Below are positions 1-10,512 of a DNA stretch of 64,000 nt, one piece after another (the first letter of the stretch is position 1; each line of letters begins with the position of its first letter). Below the pieces are notes generated by a model. That model made no database searches. It had not been told where the DNA came from and saw only the letters and a program-made list of their open reading frames with translations. The translations under genes were made by a program, and so were the position numbers. The DNA lies in NCBI RefSeq assembly GCF_051133435.1, contig NZ_JBPGNY010000004.1:310001-374000 (forward strand). Direction: 5' to 3'. Source of the stretch: JAAYAO01 sp051133435. GTDB taxonomy: Bacteria; Actinomycetota; Actinomycetes; Propionibacteriales; Propionibacteriaceae.

Positions 1-1619
<1,619 letters not shown>

Positions 1620-1623
1620 TGAA

Positions 1624-2343
1624 CTAGCTCACAATCCCAGTCAGAACGGCGATCGGGGTCAACAGGAAGCCACCGATGATCACGATGGCCACCACCCACG
1701 CGATGATGTCCAGCGTCTTGCGGGCCTTCACGCTGGTGTTGGCGCCCAAGGTCGTCAACGCACTCCAGATGCCGTGTCGCAGATGGAACAACAGCATGAC
1801 CAGGGCCACCACGTAGATCAGGGTGATCCACCAGTTCTGCGGCGAGTACCCGATCATCACCCGGTCGTAGGGGGTGTCGGTGGGCATGCCGCCCGGACGG
1901 ATGATGTACGCGGTGAAGTGCAGGATGTGGAAGACCACGAACAAGGCGATGATCACGCCGCCCCAGCGCAGGGTGCGCGAGGCGAAGCTGCGCTGCAGCC
2001 CCTTGCCCGCCCGGCTGGACGCGTACCGGCGGCCACCGCCGGTTGCCTTGTTGTCCCGGCTCCACAAGCTGAACGCCGACCACATGTGCAGCAGTACCGA
2101 AAGCACGAGTACCACGCGGAGGATCCACAGCAGACCCTGGTGCGGGAGGATCGGGTAGAACGCCTCACGCAGCCAGGCGGAGTAGCTGTTGAAGGCTTCC
2201 GCGCCGCTGAAGATCTTGAGGTTGCCGTACATGTGAATGAGCAGGAAGCCGATCATGATCAGACCGGTAACCGCCATCACAGCCTTGGCCACGACCGTTG
2301 ACCGGCCGCCCTGTTTTCTGGGTGTCATAGTTGCTGTCGCCAC
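1624..2343 (-). CDS. sdhC: Succinate dehydrogenase cytochrome b-558 subunit
   Basis: A 239-residue membrane anchor of complex II that carries heme and passes electrons to quinone. About five hydrophobic helices are visible (near residues 20-40, 75-95, 115-140, 165-185 and 212-235). Histidines in HMYGN, LHMWS, FHILHF and LFHLRHG are candidate heme ligands, as in the Bacillus-type b-558 family. It is the first gene of the sdhCA(B) unit. The start is GTG 2343, supported by a leaderless-style -10 (TAGGCT, 2351-2356) seven bases upstream. An in-frame ATG at 2328 is the alternative. Both lack a good Shine-Dalgarno site. Confidence 0.93.
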   Translation of the reverse strand: MATATMTPRKQGGRSTVVAKAVMAVTGLIMIGFLLIHMYGNLKIFSGAEAFNSYSAWLREAFYPILPHQGLLWILRVVLVLSVLLHMWSAFSLWSRDNKATGGGRRYASSRAGKGLQRSFASRTLRWGGVIIALFVVFHILHFTAYIIRPGGMPTDTPYDRVMIGYSPQNWWITLIYVVALVMLLFHLRHGIWSALTTLGANTSVKARKTLDIIAWVVAIVIIGGFLLTPIAVLTGIVS

Positions 2344-2350
2344 GCCCCAC

Positions 2351-2397
2351 AGCCTATTACGCCCTGTCGGACAGGTGAAGTAAGGCTGCCCTCACTT
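2351..2397 (-). promoter_or_regulatory. sdhC promoter with DtxR/IdeR-like palindrome
   Basis: Reading the minus strand, TAGGCT (2351-2356) sits seven bases before the sdhC GTG. A possible -35 (TTCACC, 2374-2379) lies 17 bp further up. Overlapping its upstream edge is an imperfect palindrome at 2378-2397 (AAGTAAGG centre CCTCACTT). It matches the DtxR/IdeR consensus at about 13 of 19 positions. The palindrome is seen; iron regulation is inferred. Confidence 0.45.
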
Positions 2398-2441
2398 GCT
2401 GTGTGGGCGCCGCGCCGGCGAATTCGTGCTATGGGGTGGCC

Positions 2442-2951
2442 TCAGTCGCCGGAGTCATGGCTGAACTTGACCGCGATGTGGCCGGTCTCGGGCAGCTCGT
2501 CCTTTTCCACCGGATGCACGCCGGTGATCGCAGTGGCGTAAGCGACGCGGCCACCCACGACCTTGTAGCGGTAGGTATTCAGATCGGCATCGATCAGTTC
2601 GGGACGTCCCGGGCGTGGCAGCCAGCCGCGGCCGAAGAGTTCGTCGTTGATCTGCTCCGTGCGGGCCGTGTAGTCGGGGCCCGGCGTGAACTCGACCAGC
2701 ACGATCACGCGGTAACCGTACTCATCGTCTGCCACGCGCACCTCGGAGTCGCCGAGGGCGGCGGCCAGTTTCTCGGCCTCCTCGACCAGAGGGTCGCGTC
2801 CCATGCTCGGGAACAGCGCCGGTACGGCCAAGAACCACACCAGAGCCAGAACGATCACCCCACCGAGGGCTGCGAGGACGATCGGCACTATTCGTCTCGA
2901 CCGACTGCGGCGCGGTCTCGGGGATGGGGCCGCGGTGTAGCTGGATTCCAT
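2442..2951 (-). CDS. Membrane-anchored protein of unknown function
   Basis: A 169-residue protein that I do not recognise. It has a short basic N-terminus (SPRPRRSRSRR), one transmembrane segment near residues 22-45 (PIVLAALGGVIVLALVWFLA) and a soluble, probably extracytoplasmic domain of about 120 residues with no cysteines. The ATG at 2951 is preferred over longer options because the minus strand reads TACCAT, six bases, then ATG, which is the leaderless promoter layout seen repeatedly in this window. It lies downstream of trmD in the same direction with a 68-bp gap. Confidence 0.72.
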   Translation of the reverse strand: MESSYTAAPSPRPRRSRSRRIVPIVLAALGGVIVLALVWFLAVPALFPSMGRDPLVEEAEKLAAALGDSEVRVADDEYGYRVIVLVEFTPGPDYTARTEQINDELFGRGWLPRPGRPELIDADLNTYRYKVVGGRVAYATAITGVHPVEKDELPETGHIAVKFSHDSGD

Positions 2952-3019
2952 TGGTAAATGGTAGACAGCCGGCGGGTCGCCGGGAGCCATCGGGCCGGGT
3001 GCCCGACCGCTTGGCAGGG

Positions 3020-3718
3020 CTATTCCGAACCGGGCCGATCCAACAGATCGGGACGGCGCTGCCGGGTGCGGTCGAGGGATTGTTCGTGCCGCCATGCGGC
3101 GATCTTGGCGTGGTTGCCCGACAGCAGGATGTCGGGGACGTCCAGGCCGCGCCAACTCGGGGGTTTGGTGTAGACGGGGTATTCGAGCAGGCCACCGTCC
3201 AGGGAGTGGGATTCCTCGACCAGGGACTCGGGGTTACCCACCACTCCGGGCAGCAGGCGCACCACGGCCTCGACCATCGCCAAGGTGGCGACCTCTCCCC
3301 CGTTGAGCACGTAGTCGCCGAGACTGACCTCGACCACCCGCATCCGGGTGCGGGCGTGTTCGACCACCCGGGCGTCGATGCCTTCGTAGCGGCCGCAGGC
3401 GAACAGCAGACGGGATTCGGCCGCCCAACGGGCGGCGAGGTGCTGACTGAACCGCTCCCCGGACGGGGTGGGCACCACCAGCAGGGTTTCCTCGCCGGCC
3501 AGCGCGTCGAGGGCCTCACCCCAGGGTTCGGGCTTCATCACCATGCCGGCGCCACCGCCGTAAGGGGTGTCGTCGACGGTGCGGTGCCGGTCGTGGGTCC
3601 AGGTGCGCAGGTCGTGCACGTCGAGGTCGATGATGCCCTTCTCGATCGCCTTGCCGACCAGGGACAACCGCAGGGGTGCGAAGTAGTCGACGAAGATCGA
3701 CACGATGTCGATCCTCAT
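3020..3718 (-). CDS. trmD: tRNA (guanine37-N1)-methyltransferase
   Basis: A 232-residue SPOUT methyltransferase that makes m1G37 in tRNAs and so prevents frameshifting. The N-terminus MRIDIVSIFVDYF, the DDTPYGGGAGMVMKPEPW motif, the knot region (LLFACGRYEGIDARV; SLGDYVLNGGE) and the C-terminal ARQ-like end are typical and full length. Its ATG overlaps the rimM stop by four bases (ATGA), so it is translationally coupled in the rpsP-khpA-rimM-trmD operon. Confidence 0.97.
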   Translation of the reverse strand: MRIDIVSIFVDYFAPLRLSLVGKAIEKGIIDLDVHDLRTWTHDRHRTVDDTPYGGGAGMVMKPEPWGEALDALAGEETLLVVPTPSGERFSQHLAARWAAESRLLFACGRYEGIDARVVEHARTRMRVVEVSLGDYVLNGGEVATLAMVEAVVRLLPGVVGNPESLVEESHSLDGGLLEYPVYTKPPSWRGLDVPDILLSGNHAKIAAWRHEQSLDRTRQRRPDLLDRPGSE

Positions 3719-4239
3719 TCGGCCGCCTCCGGGTCGAGCAGGCCGGTGACCTCGGCGAGTTGGCAGTAGCCCTCGGCCAAGTCCACGGTCGGCACCAGGG
3801 CTTCGACGAAGGGCACCAGCCGCACCCCGTGGTCGGTGCGGATTTCGAGAAGGTCCTGGGCGGGTGGGTGTTGTACCGCGATCACCCGTCCGACCTCGGC
3901 CCCGGTGTGGTCGCGCACCCTCAACCCGACCAGGTCGCGGTCCCAGAAGTCCTCGGCATCACCGGCGGCTTCTTCGGCCGCCACATCGGCTACCAGAATC
4001 GTCCCGCGCAACTCCTCGGCCGCGTCACGGTCGGTGATTTCGGCCAGCCGCAACAGCAGCCGGCCCTGATGCCAGCGCATGGCCGAGACGGTGAAGGCTC
4101 GGCCACTCGCCTCATCACGCAGTCGAGCCCCGACCGCGAACCGGCGATCCGGTTCATCGGTGCGGGGCTCCACGCTGATGTCACCGCGGACTCCGTGGGG
4201 GCGACCCACTCGTCCGACGATGACCTCGATCTCGGCCAA
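3715..4239 (-). CDS. rimM: Ribosome maturation factor RimM
   Basis: A 174-residue 16S rRNA processing factor for 30S head assembly that binds ribosomal protein S19. It has the RimM N-domain (VGRVGRPHGVRGDISVEPRTDEP) and a PRC-barrel C-domain (FWDRDLVGLRVRDHTGAEVG; VPFVEALVPTVDLAEG). It starts two bases after the khpA stop and its stop overlaps the trmD start, so it lies within a tightly coupled operon. Confidence 0.95.
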   Translation of the reverse strand: MAEIEVIVGRVGRPHGVRGDISVEPRTDEPDRRFAVGARLRDEASGRAFTVSAMRWHQGRLLLRLAEITDRDAAEELRGTILVADVAAEEAAGDAEDFWDRDLVGLRVRDHTGAEVGRVIAVQHPPAQDLLEIRTDHGVRLVPFVEALVPTVDLAEGYCQLAEVTGLLDPEAAE

Positions 4240-4241
4240 GG

Positions 4242-4499
4242 TCAGCGGCGCCGACCACGCGGACGCCGGTCGACGTCCACGAAGTCGATCCGGACCTGTT
4301 CGCGGCCCGACAGCGCACCGATCACGGTGCGCAGGGCGCCGGCGGTACGGCCCTGACGGCCGATCACCTTGCCGACGTCATCGGGGTGCACGCGAACCTC
4401 GAGCATCCGGCCACGGCGCATGTCCCGGTCGGTGACCCGGACATCGTCGGGGTTCAGCACCAGACCGCGGACCAGATGTTCGAGCGCGTCGGCCAGCAT
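4242..4499 (-). CDS. khpA: KH-domain RNA-binding protein KhpA
   Basis: An 85-residue single KH-domain protein. The RNA-binding loop GKVIGRQGRT carries the GxxG signature, and the family normally sits between rpsP and rimM as here. KhpA-type proteins bind RNA, in some bacteria with KhpB; the role in this organism is inferred. The start codon overlaps the rpsP stop by one base (TGATG), giving translational coupling. The tail is arginine-rich (DVDRRPRGRRR). Confidence 0.93.
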   Translation of the reverse strand: MLADALEHLVRGLVLNPDDVRVTDRDMRRGRMLEVRVHPDDVGKVIGRQGRTAGALRTVIGALSGREQVRIDFVDVDRRPRGRRR

Positions 4500-4960
4500 C
4501 AGGACTCGCCGTCGGTCTCGGCCGCTTCCTCGGCGGGCGCCTCTTCGGCGGCCTCGGCCGGAGCCTCATCGGTGTCCTCGTCCTTCTTCTTGGACGAGAT
4601 CGCCGAGGCCAGCGGGATGTCCTTGGTGTCGGCCAGGGCCGCGTTGAAGATCGCGGTCTTGTCTTCCTTCTCGGCCTGCGGGTCGATGCCCGAGGCGGAG
4701 TCGTCACCGGTGAACTTCTGCCAGTCACCGGAACGCTTGAACAGCGCCACGACGGCCTCGGTCGGCTGGGCGCCGACCGACAGCCAGTACTGCGCGCGCT
4801 CCGAGTTGACCTCGATGAACGACGGTTCGTTCTTCGGGTGGTACTTACCGATCTCCTCGATCGCCCGGCCGTCCCGCTTGGCGCGGGAGTCCATCACAAC
4901 GATGCGGTAGTGGGGCGAACGGATCTTGCCGAGTCGCTTCAGACGAATTTTGACAGCCAC
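4499..4960 (-). CDS. rpsP: 30S ribosomal protein S16 with acidic C-terminal extension
   Basis: A 153-residue S16. The conserved core (AVKIRLKRLGKIRSPHYRIV; EEIGKYHPK; WLSVGAQPTEAV) fills the first 85 or so residues. An Ala/Glu-rich tail of about 65 residues (EEAPAEEAAETDGES at the end) follows, as in many actinobacterial S16 proteins. The start is GTG 4960, preceded by AGGAG ten bases upstream. A longer open frame to 5083 has no support. It is the first gene of the operon with khpA, rimM and trmD. Confidence 0.95.
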   Translation of the reverse strand: MAVKIRLKRLGKIRSPHYRIVVMDSRAKRDGRAIEEIGKYHPKNEPSFIEVNSERAQYWLSVGAQPTEAVVALFKRSGDWQKFTGDDSASGIDPQAEKEDKTAIFNAALADTKDIPLASAISSKKKDEDTDEAPAEAAEEAPAEEAAETDGES

Positions 4961-5077
4961 GTGGGTGGTTACTCCTGTTGGTGTGCCCGGTTGGGCATGC
5001 GGGTGGGCCTTCTCGTCAACGGTGGGGCGTTGCGATCGGCCTCGGGGAACCTCGATGCGTGGCGTTGAGAGGGCACC

Positions 5078-5156
5078 CCGCATCAGATGCGGCCTATATT
5101 GTGCCAGATCGGGCCCGATCGGGCTAACCGGAGCCGGAACCCGTTATCGTACAGGC
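5078..5156. promoter_or_regulatory. Divergent promoter region of rpsP and the 5157 gene
   Basis: On the plus strand TATCGT (5145-5150) stands six bases before the GTG at 5157, a leaderless -10 layout. A perfect 14-bp palindrome, GATCGGGCCCGATC (5107-5120), lies between the two transcription units and could be an operator. In the rpsP leader CCGCATC-A-GATGCGG (5078-5092) forms a 7-bp hairpin. Confidence 0.45.
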
Positions 5157-6068
5157 GTGCCCAACCAGCCCGCCCGCGTACTGGACGCCCGAATGGTCCG
5201 GACAGCCGACGCTCTGTTGTCGGTCGCCGAGGCCCTGCTCAGCGCCCCGTGGCCCCCGCCGGACGGCGATATCACCGGGTTCCTGCGACTGGCGGATCTG
5301 TCCATCACCTCGGTCGAACCCGATGGTGGCCACATCGCGACCTCCGACGGATTGTTGGGCACCTGTGCGGTGTCGGGGTCGCATCTGTCGGCGGTGACCT
5401 TCGAGTTCGACCGGCTTCGTCCGGAGCAACTGCAGTTGGCCGAGGTGATCACCGAGTGGTTCAGCACCAAGTTCGGTCGCCCCTTCGACTCCGGCGGCCA
5501 GTTGCCGCGGAGTCGGCGCTGGCGGGTGAACGGGGCCAATGTCGTTCTGGAATGGCGCTCCGACCCCGCACCGCGGGCGACCCTCCAACTGTGTCGTGAC
5601 GAGGACATCACAGAACTGGGTGCGGCGGCCCGCGCGATGGCCAATGCGGTACAGGTCTTCGCCAACGCTCCCCTGCCCGATGACCCTCGTGGCCTACCGG
5701 AGTGGTTCGGGGCGGCCGGGGTTTTCGGGGTCGAGTCCGAACCGGGCCAGGGGCTTCTGGTGCGCACCACCCGTCGGCTCGGCGGGCACTGGACGGGTGC
5801 CGGGGTGCCCGATGAGGTTTATCTGACCGCCCATGGCGAACCCGACTGGCTGGACGAGTTGGCCCGCCGGACGTTGCGGGAGATCACCGTCCATCTCGGC
5901 CCTCCCGGTGATGAGAGCACCGACCCCGGCGACGGCACCCGGTTGCACGAGTGGCACACCGACCATGCCGAAGCGGGCCTGCTGCGCTCCCCGGCGCGCG
6001 GGATCACCGGCATCTTCGTGAGCCGCCTGGAGGCGGAGTTCCCGACCGGCCTGCGCGCCGCGCCCTGA
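5157..6068 (+). CDS. Conserved hypothetical protein, cytoplasmic
   Basis: A 303-residue soluble protein with no signal peptide or transmembrane segment, which I do not recognise. It is acidic and Trp/Leu-rich, with motifs such as EWFSTKFGRPF, RRWRVNGANVVLEWRSDPAP and LAHGEPDWLDELARRT-like stretches. The pattern suggests an actinobacterial protein conserved in sequence but without an assigned role. GTG 5157 is chosen because a TATCGT -10 lies six bases upstream. The open frame continues to 4926 without a plausible start. It is transcribed away from rpsP and towards the surface-protein genes. Confidence 0.72.
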   Translation: MPNQPARVLDARMVRTADALLSVAEALLSAPWPPPDGDITGFLRLADLSITSVEPDGGHIATSDGLLGTCAVSGSHLSAVTFEFDRLRPEQLQLAEVITEWFSTKFGRPFDSGGQLPRSRRWRVNGANVVLEWRSDPAPRATLQLCRDEDITELGAAARAMANAVQVFANAPLPDDPRGLPEWFGAAGVFGVESEPGQGLLVRTTRRLGGHWTGAGVPDEVYLTAHGEPDWLDELARRTLREITVHLGPPGDESTDPGDGTRLHEWHTDHAEAGLLRSPARGITGIFVSRLEAEFPTGLRAAP

Positions 6069-6219
6069 ATCTACGTGCCGCCCCCTGAACAAGTCTGGAC
6101 GTCCGGTCGAGGCGCCCGGCACTGAAGCTCGACACCTCAATTCCCGTCACCCGAAGGCTCTCAACGCTTGCCCTGCGGTGGTGCACCGAATAGCCGTCCA
6201 CGCCCCGGTTCCGCATCGA

Positions 6220-6248
6220 TTGACTTGACCAGCCGTAATCGATTGAAT
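6220..6248 (+). promoter_or_regulatory. Promoter-like element of first surface-protein gene
   Basis: TTGACT (6220-6225), 17 bp, then TTGAAT (6243-6248), 61 bp before the ATG at 6310. The same two hexamers with exactly the same 17-bp spacing occur before the second surface-protein gene. The spacer contains ATCGATT repeats. It is either a sigma-70-type promoter with a weak -10 or a shared regulator site. Confidence 0.55.
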
Positions 6249-6309
6249 CGATCGAAAGGTGCGTAGGTGAGTACTCGGCGAGGAAAAAGTCGGTGCCAGA
6301 GAGGGTGCG

Positions 6310-9300
6310 ATGATGGGCAGCGGTGCTGGGTACCGGCGCCCACGGCCCCAACCCGGCCGACGCGGCGCGACCCGCTACCTCCGGCTGGCGGTGGTCATCA
6401 CCTTGGCCTTCACCTTGATCGGCTGGCCGGGTACTGCCGAGACTCCCACCCCTCGGGCGCATGCCGAAGGTAACCCCGGGAACGCCTGCAACACCCTGTG
6501 GTACAGCACCGGGGGTTTGACCCCGGGCTCCTCCGGCGATCATCTGGCCGGAGAGTTGGGGACGATCGAGAACCCGGGCCCGGCCGCCACCACCACGGCG
6601 CGCCACACGATTGGTTCGCAACACGTGGCAGCGCAACCGGAAGCCGGGTCGGCGCAGGAAACCGTCTCCCCGGAACAGGAGAGCCCCACCCCTTCGCAGC
6701 AGACCGATCCGCCGCAGGAGACAGTGACCCCAGATCAGCGGTGGCGTGGATCGGCGGCCTCAGCGGTCTCCACCACCAACTCCGAGTGGGTCTACTTCAT
6801 TCCGCAGACCGACAGCGGTTCGACCGGATCGGGGATGGTGTACGGCGGCCTGTGGGCGTACCACAGGTCAACCGGTGAAGTCCGCGAGCTGATCGGCGAC
6901 AGTCCCGCGACGCGCTCCCACCGGATGGGCGTGGCACCCGATGGATCGGTCTGGACGGTCAACCTGGACGGTGGGTTGCATCAGTTCACCCCCGACAGCA
7001 CGACGAATCCGACCGGTGGCTCGTGGACCGCCCGGGGTCCGGTGCGCGGAGCGAGCCTGGACGCCACCTCGGGGGACCTGGCCTTCGACGGTTCCGGCAC
7101 GATGTGGCTCATCGGTGCGAACCACGACCGTGCCGCGTCCCTGTACACCCTGGGCTGGGCCGACCTCACCGATGGCGGCGGCGCCGAAACGACCATGATC
7201 GGCGCCTTGGGCCAGGGTGAATTCACCGGAATCGCCTTCACCGCCGACGGCCGGTTGTGGGCCACCGGCACCACGTCCGCGACCGGCACCCTCTATCTGG
7301 TGGACACCTCGGACGGCACTGCCAGCCCGCAGCGGACCTTTCCCGGCATGAGCCTCGAGGGCATGGGTTCTTGCGCTCGGCCTGCTGCGAAGGTGCAGGT
7401 CACCAACAGTGTCGAGAGGGTCGACCCGGGGCCGGACGCGCAGGAACCCTCGGCGCAGCAACTGGGCTACACAGTCGTGGTGGAGAACACCGGCACCGTG
7501 GCTGCCACCGGCGTCACCCTGCAACATGAACTGCCCCGGGGCGTCACCTATGTGCCGGGTTCGACCCGGTTGAACGGTGCGCCGGTGCCCGATACCGACC
7601 GATCACCGGGGTTCGCCTATGCCACCGCGGAGTTGGTCCGCAGTGCGGGTTTGCCGCAGAGCAGCAACGGCATCATCGCACCCAAGCAGGCAGCCACCAT
7701 CACCTTCCGGGTGGAGGTATCCCCGGATCAGGCGGAGGTCTGTGCCCAGGGCCGGGCCGCCTACCTGGGTGGGCCCGGCGAAGGTCTGAAGAGCGATGAC
7801 CCGGACGTGGACGGTCCACAGAATCCGACCTGCCTCAGGTTGATCGAGCCGCAACTCGAGGTCGACATCCACAGTGAGGTCACCGAACTCACCGAGAACC
7901 CGCAATCGGCGAAGTTCCGGTACCGGGTCACCAACCCGGGTGAAGAGGATCTGCGCGACCTCGCCCTGAGCGACGGCAAGTGCAGCAATATCACCCCGGA
8001 GCTGACCCCCGGAACCGAGTTCATTGTCGGCGACAGCAACCAGGACGGCCTGCTGAACGCCGAGGCGACCGGCGACGACACCGGGCAGGCCGAGATCTGG
8101 AAGTACTCCTGTGCCGCGACGTTGACCGAGGCGTCGTTCACCGACGGCAAGCACGTCAGTACCGCCACAGCGTCCGCGGTCGGGGTGGTTTCCGGGGCGA
8201 CCATCACCGACACCGCCCCGTGGACGATCACCCTTCCCACCCCGGAGATCTCTCTGGAGAAGACCGGGGACGCCGTCGCGCGCAGCGACTCGCGCCTGGA
8301 CGTCACTTACACCTATCTGGTGGAGCCCACCGGGTCGGAGGAGCCGCTCGACGAGGTGACGGTGACCGATGAGCACTGCGCCCCGCCCGGTGGCACCCCC
8401 GGCAGCACCCCGGTGTCCTATGTCTCGGGTGACACCAACAACGACGACGTCCTCGATCTGGACGAGAAGTGGGAGTTCACCTGCACCCGCACCGTGAACC
8501 GTGCCGAGGCGACAGAGTCGCAAACCGGGGTCGCCACCACCCAGGCCCGTGGCGCCGGCTCCAAGCAGGCAGTGACCGCCGAGGACGCGTTCACCGTCCA
8601 AGCGCCGATGAAAACCATCGACAAGGTCTCCAGTCGCACCGACGGCACGCCGATCACCGAGGACACCCCGCTGATGGTGGGAGAGGAGATCCTGTACACC
8701 ATCACGGTGACCAACAACGGTGATGCCCCCTTGGAGAACCTGGTCCTCACCGACCAGCTTCCGACCGGCACCAGCTACGTGCCCAACTCGACCACACGAC
8801 TGTACTGGCGGACCTCGCAGGAGACCGTCACCAAGAACGGCACCTTTGACACCGGTGATCTCCCCGACTTCGACTTCGAGTGGTTCGCGGTCGGACGACA
8901 GACCTTCACCACTGTCGGCCGCATTCCCGCCGACGCGCAGTTGACCGGTTACCGGGCAACTCTGAACGGCCTCACCCGGGATGACCCTCGGCGCAGGCTG
9001 GGACTCTGCGGAGGATTCCTGAACCCGTGTTTCCCGGCCTTGCGCGAAGACGTATCGGTCGCAGCCAGCTTGCCCGGGGGGCGAGCCTGGTTCGAAGTCG
9101 ACCGCAGCGTCGACAACAACTCCTTCGGCACCGGGCCCGGTGTTTGGAACACCGTGATCAGAGAAGGTGCTGCCTCCGGGTCGGCCGTCGGGGTCTACAC
9201 GCTGTCTTGGTACGACGCGCGGGATGAGCCCGTCTTTCCGGACAACACCGCCTACACCCGGGTGGTCTTGAACTACACCTACCGAGAGGTCGAGGGCGTC

Positions 9301-10479
9301 CGCCGGCAGGTCTCCGACAAGCTCGGACAGCCGGCGAACTTCATTCGCGCTGCCGAAGGCATCTCTCTGGAGCCGGGCGAATCGGCGGTGGTGACCTTCC
9401 GGGTCACGGTCAACGACGACCATCCCCTGCGAATCGTCAACACGGCCGTGGCCGACACCGATCAAACGTCCCCGATTCAGGACAGCACCAACGACCCCAC
9501 CTACCGGGAGCCCGAGTTCGCCGTGGCCAAGTCGGCCGCAGGCGGCGAAGCCGGCGGCACCGGTGCCCGGGTGGAGGCGGTGTGGGATGCGGACACCGAG
9601 ACTTTCACGGCGATCGCCAACTACACCGTCAACGTCACCAATACCGGCGAGGTCGTCGGCCCACATCCCGCCATCAACGACTTCGTCACCCTGCCCGAGG
9701 GCTTCACCATCGATCGGGTGACCCTCAATGGCACCCCCGTCGACGTCACCGACGGACGCTTCACCATCCCGGCCGGCACCGCACCCGTGGCGGTCGGTGG
9801 CACCACCAGCTATCAGGTGAGCGTCATCGGGCGCAGCACCCCCGAACAATGGGCGGCGATCGATTGGCAGCAGGCCGGAACCTGTAACACCGCGGGTGCG
9901 GGCGCTCCGACCGAGGGCGGCTTCTTCAACCAGGTGCAGATCGATTCCGATTCCGACGGCATCGACAACAACGACGCCTGTGTGCCGGTCGACCCACCCA
10001 CCTTCTCGATGGCGGTCGAGAAGCTCGGTGGACAGGGCTGTGATGTCGGCCAGGATGCGTGCCCGGTGGAGGGTGCTTCCTTCGACCTGTACGACACCGA
10101 CCCCAACCAGGCCGGAGCCACCCCGATCGCCACCCTGACCGTCGACCCCAACCAGGGCTGGCGCCACAACGCGGCCGACCTGGACCTGGGCGAGTACTGG
10201 CTGGTCGAGACCAAGTCGCCGACCGGTCACGAGTTGTTGGCCGAGCCGATCGCCTTCAGCCTGACACCCGCCGGCGTCACCCTCAACGGGGGCACCAGCG
10301 AGGGGGTCCGATTGAAGGACGGCGACACCTTCACGGTCGAGGTGGTCGACACCACGACCGGGGACCTGCCGATGTCGGGTGGCGATGGCGTCTGGCCCTA
10401 CTGGATCGTCGCCCTGCTCCTCATCGGCGCCGGCGTGGTCTGGCACCGGGCCACCACCCCCACCACCGAGAACCGCTGA
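6310..10479 (+). CDS. Giant sortase-anchored surface protein with DUF11-type repeats (copy 1)
   Basis: A 1389-residue exported wall protein. Signal peptide 1-52 (hydrophobic RLAVVITLAFTLIGWPG, predicted cleavage after AHA). Residues about 58-355 form a repetitive propeller-like domain (CNTLWYSTG; GVAPDGSVW; DLAFDGSGTMWLIG). About five DUF11-like beta domains follow (from about 360, 510, 640, 760 and 1070), several with GDTNNDD-type acidic loops and paired cysteines. A SpaA/collagen-binding-B-like domain spans about 1225-1345 (SFDLYDTD; GEYWLVETKSPTGHELL). The C-terminus is a sorting signal: LPMSG (1353-1357), hydrophobic stretch, short basic tail. A Q/E/P-rich linker (residues about 110-145) is absent from copy 2. 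The role is probably a rod-like adhesin; this is inferred. No sortase lies in the window. Confidence 0.88.
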   Translation: MMGSGAGYRRPRPQPGRRGATRYLRLAVVITLAFTLIGWPGTAETPTPRAHAEGNPGNACNTLWYSTGGLTPGSSGDHLAGELGTIENPGPAATTTARHTIGSQHVAAQPEAGSAQETVSPEQESPTPSQQTDPPQETVTPDQRWRGSAASAVSTTNSEWVYFIPQTDSGSTGSGMVYGGLWAYHRSTGEVRELIGDSPATRSHRMGVAPDGSVWTVNLDGGLHQFTPDSTTNPTGGSWTARGPVRGASLDATSGDLAFDGSGTMWLIGANHDRAASLYTLGWADLTDGGGAETTMIGALGQGEFTGIAFTADGRLWATGTTSATGTLYLVDTSDGTASPQRTFPGMSLEGMGSCARPAAKVQVTNSVERVDPGPDAQEPSAQQLGYTVVVENTGTVAATGVTLQHELPRGVTYVPGSTRLNGAPVPDTDRSPGFAYATAELVRSAGLPQSSNGIIAPKQAATITFRVEVSPDQAEVCAQGRAAYLGGPGEGLKSDDPDVDGPQNPTCLRLIEPQLEVDIHSEVTELTENPQSAKFRYRVTNPGEEDLRDLALSDGKCSNITPELTPGTEFIVGDSNQDGLLNAEATGDDTGQAEIWKYSCAATLTEASFTDGKHVSTATASAVGVVSGATITDTAPWTITLPTPEISLEKTGDAVARSDSRLDVTYTYLVEPTGSEEPLDEVTVTDEHCAPPGGTPGSTPVSYVSGDTNNDDVLDLDEKWEFTCTRTVNRAEATESQTGVATTQARGAGSKQAVTAEDAFTVQAPMKTIDKVSSRTDGTPITEDTPLMVGEEILYTITVTNNGDAPLENLVLTDQLPTGTSYVPNSTTRLYWRTSQETVTKNGTFDTGDLPDFDFEWFAVGRQTFTTVGRIPADAQLTGYRATLNGLTRDDPRRRLGLCGGFLNPCFPALREDVSVAASLPGGRAWFEVDRSVDNNSFGTGPGVWNTVIREGAASGSAVGVYTLSWYDARDEPVFPDNTAYTRVVLNYTYREVEGVRRQVSDKLGQPANFIRAAEGISLEPGESAVVTFRVTVNDDHPLRIVNTAVADTDQTSPIQDSTNDPTYREPEFAVAKSAAGGEAGGTGARVEAVWDADTETFTAIANYTVNVTNTGEVVGPHPAINDFVTLPEGFTIDRVTLNGTPVDVTDGRFTIPAGTAPVAVGGTTSYQVSVIGRSTPEQWAAIDWQQAGTCNTAGAGAPTEGGFFNQVQIDSDSDGIDNNDACVPVDPPTFSMAVEKLGGQGCDVGQDACPVEGASFDLYDTDPNQAGATPIATLTVDPNQGWRHNAADLDLGEYWLVETKSPTGHELLAEPIAFSLTPAGVTLNGGTSEGVRLKDGDTFTVEVVDTTTGDLPMSGGDGVWPYWIVALLLIGAGVVWHRATTPTTENR

Positions 10480-10494
10480 CCCACCCGAAGCAGG

Positions 10495-10512
10495 ACGGGA
10501 GCAATCTCCCGT
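10495..10512 (+). terminator. Hairpin after first surface-protein gene
   Basis: ACGGGAG-CAAT-CTCCCGT is a perfect 7-bp stem with a 4-base loop, 15 bp after the stop codon. No T-run follows, so it is a probable but not classical terminator. Confidence 0.5.

Noticed and set aside
6069..6309. Searched for a tRNA or attachment site that could explain the surface-protein insertion
   Set aside because: No cloverleaf-like sequence or flanking direct repeat is visible by eye at either end of the block.
7603..10446. 947-codon minus-strand open frame inside the first surface-protein gene (and a similar 877-codon one at 11443-14076)
   Set aside because: Mirror frames of the repetitive, stop-poor coding sequence; no signal, domain or ribosome-binding site, while the plus-strand frames give clear domain architecture.
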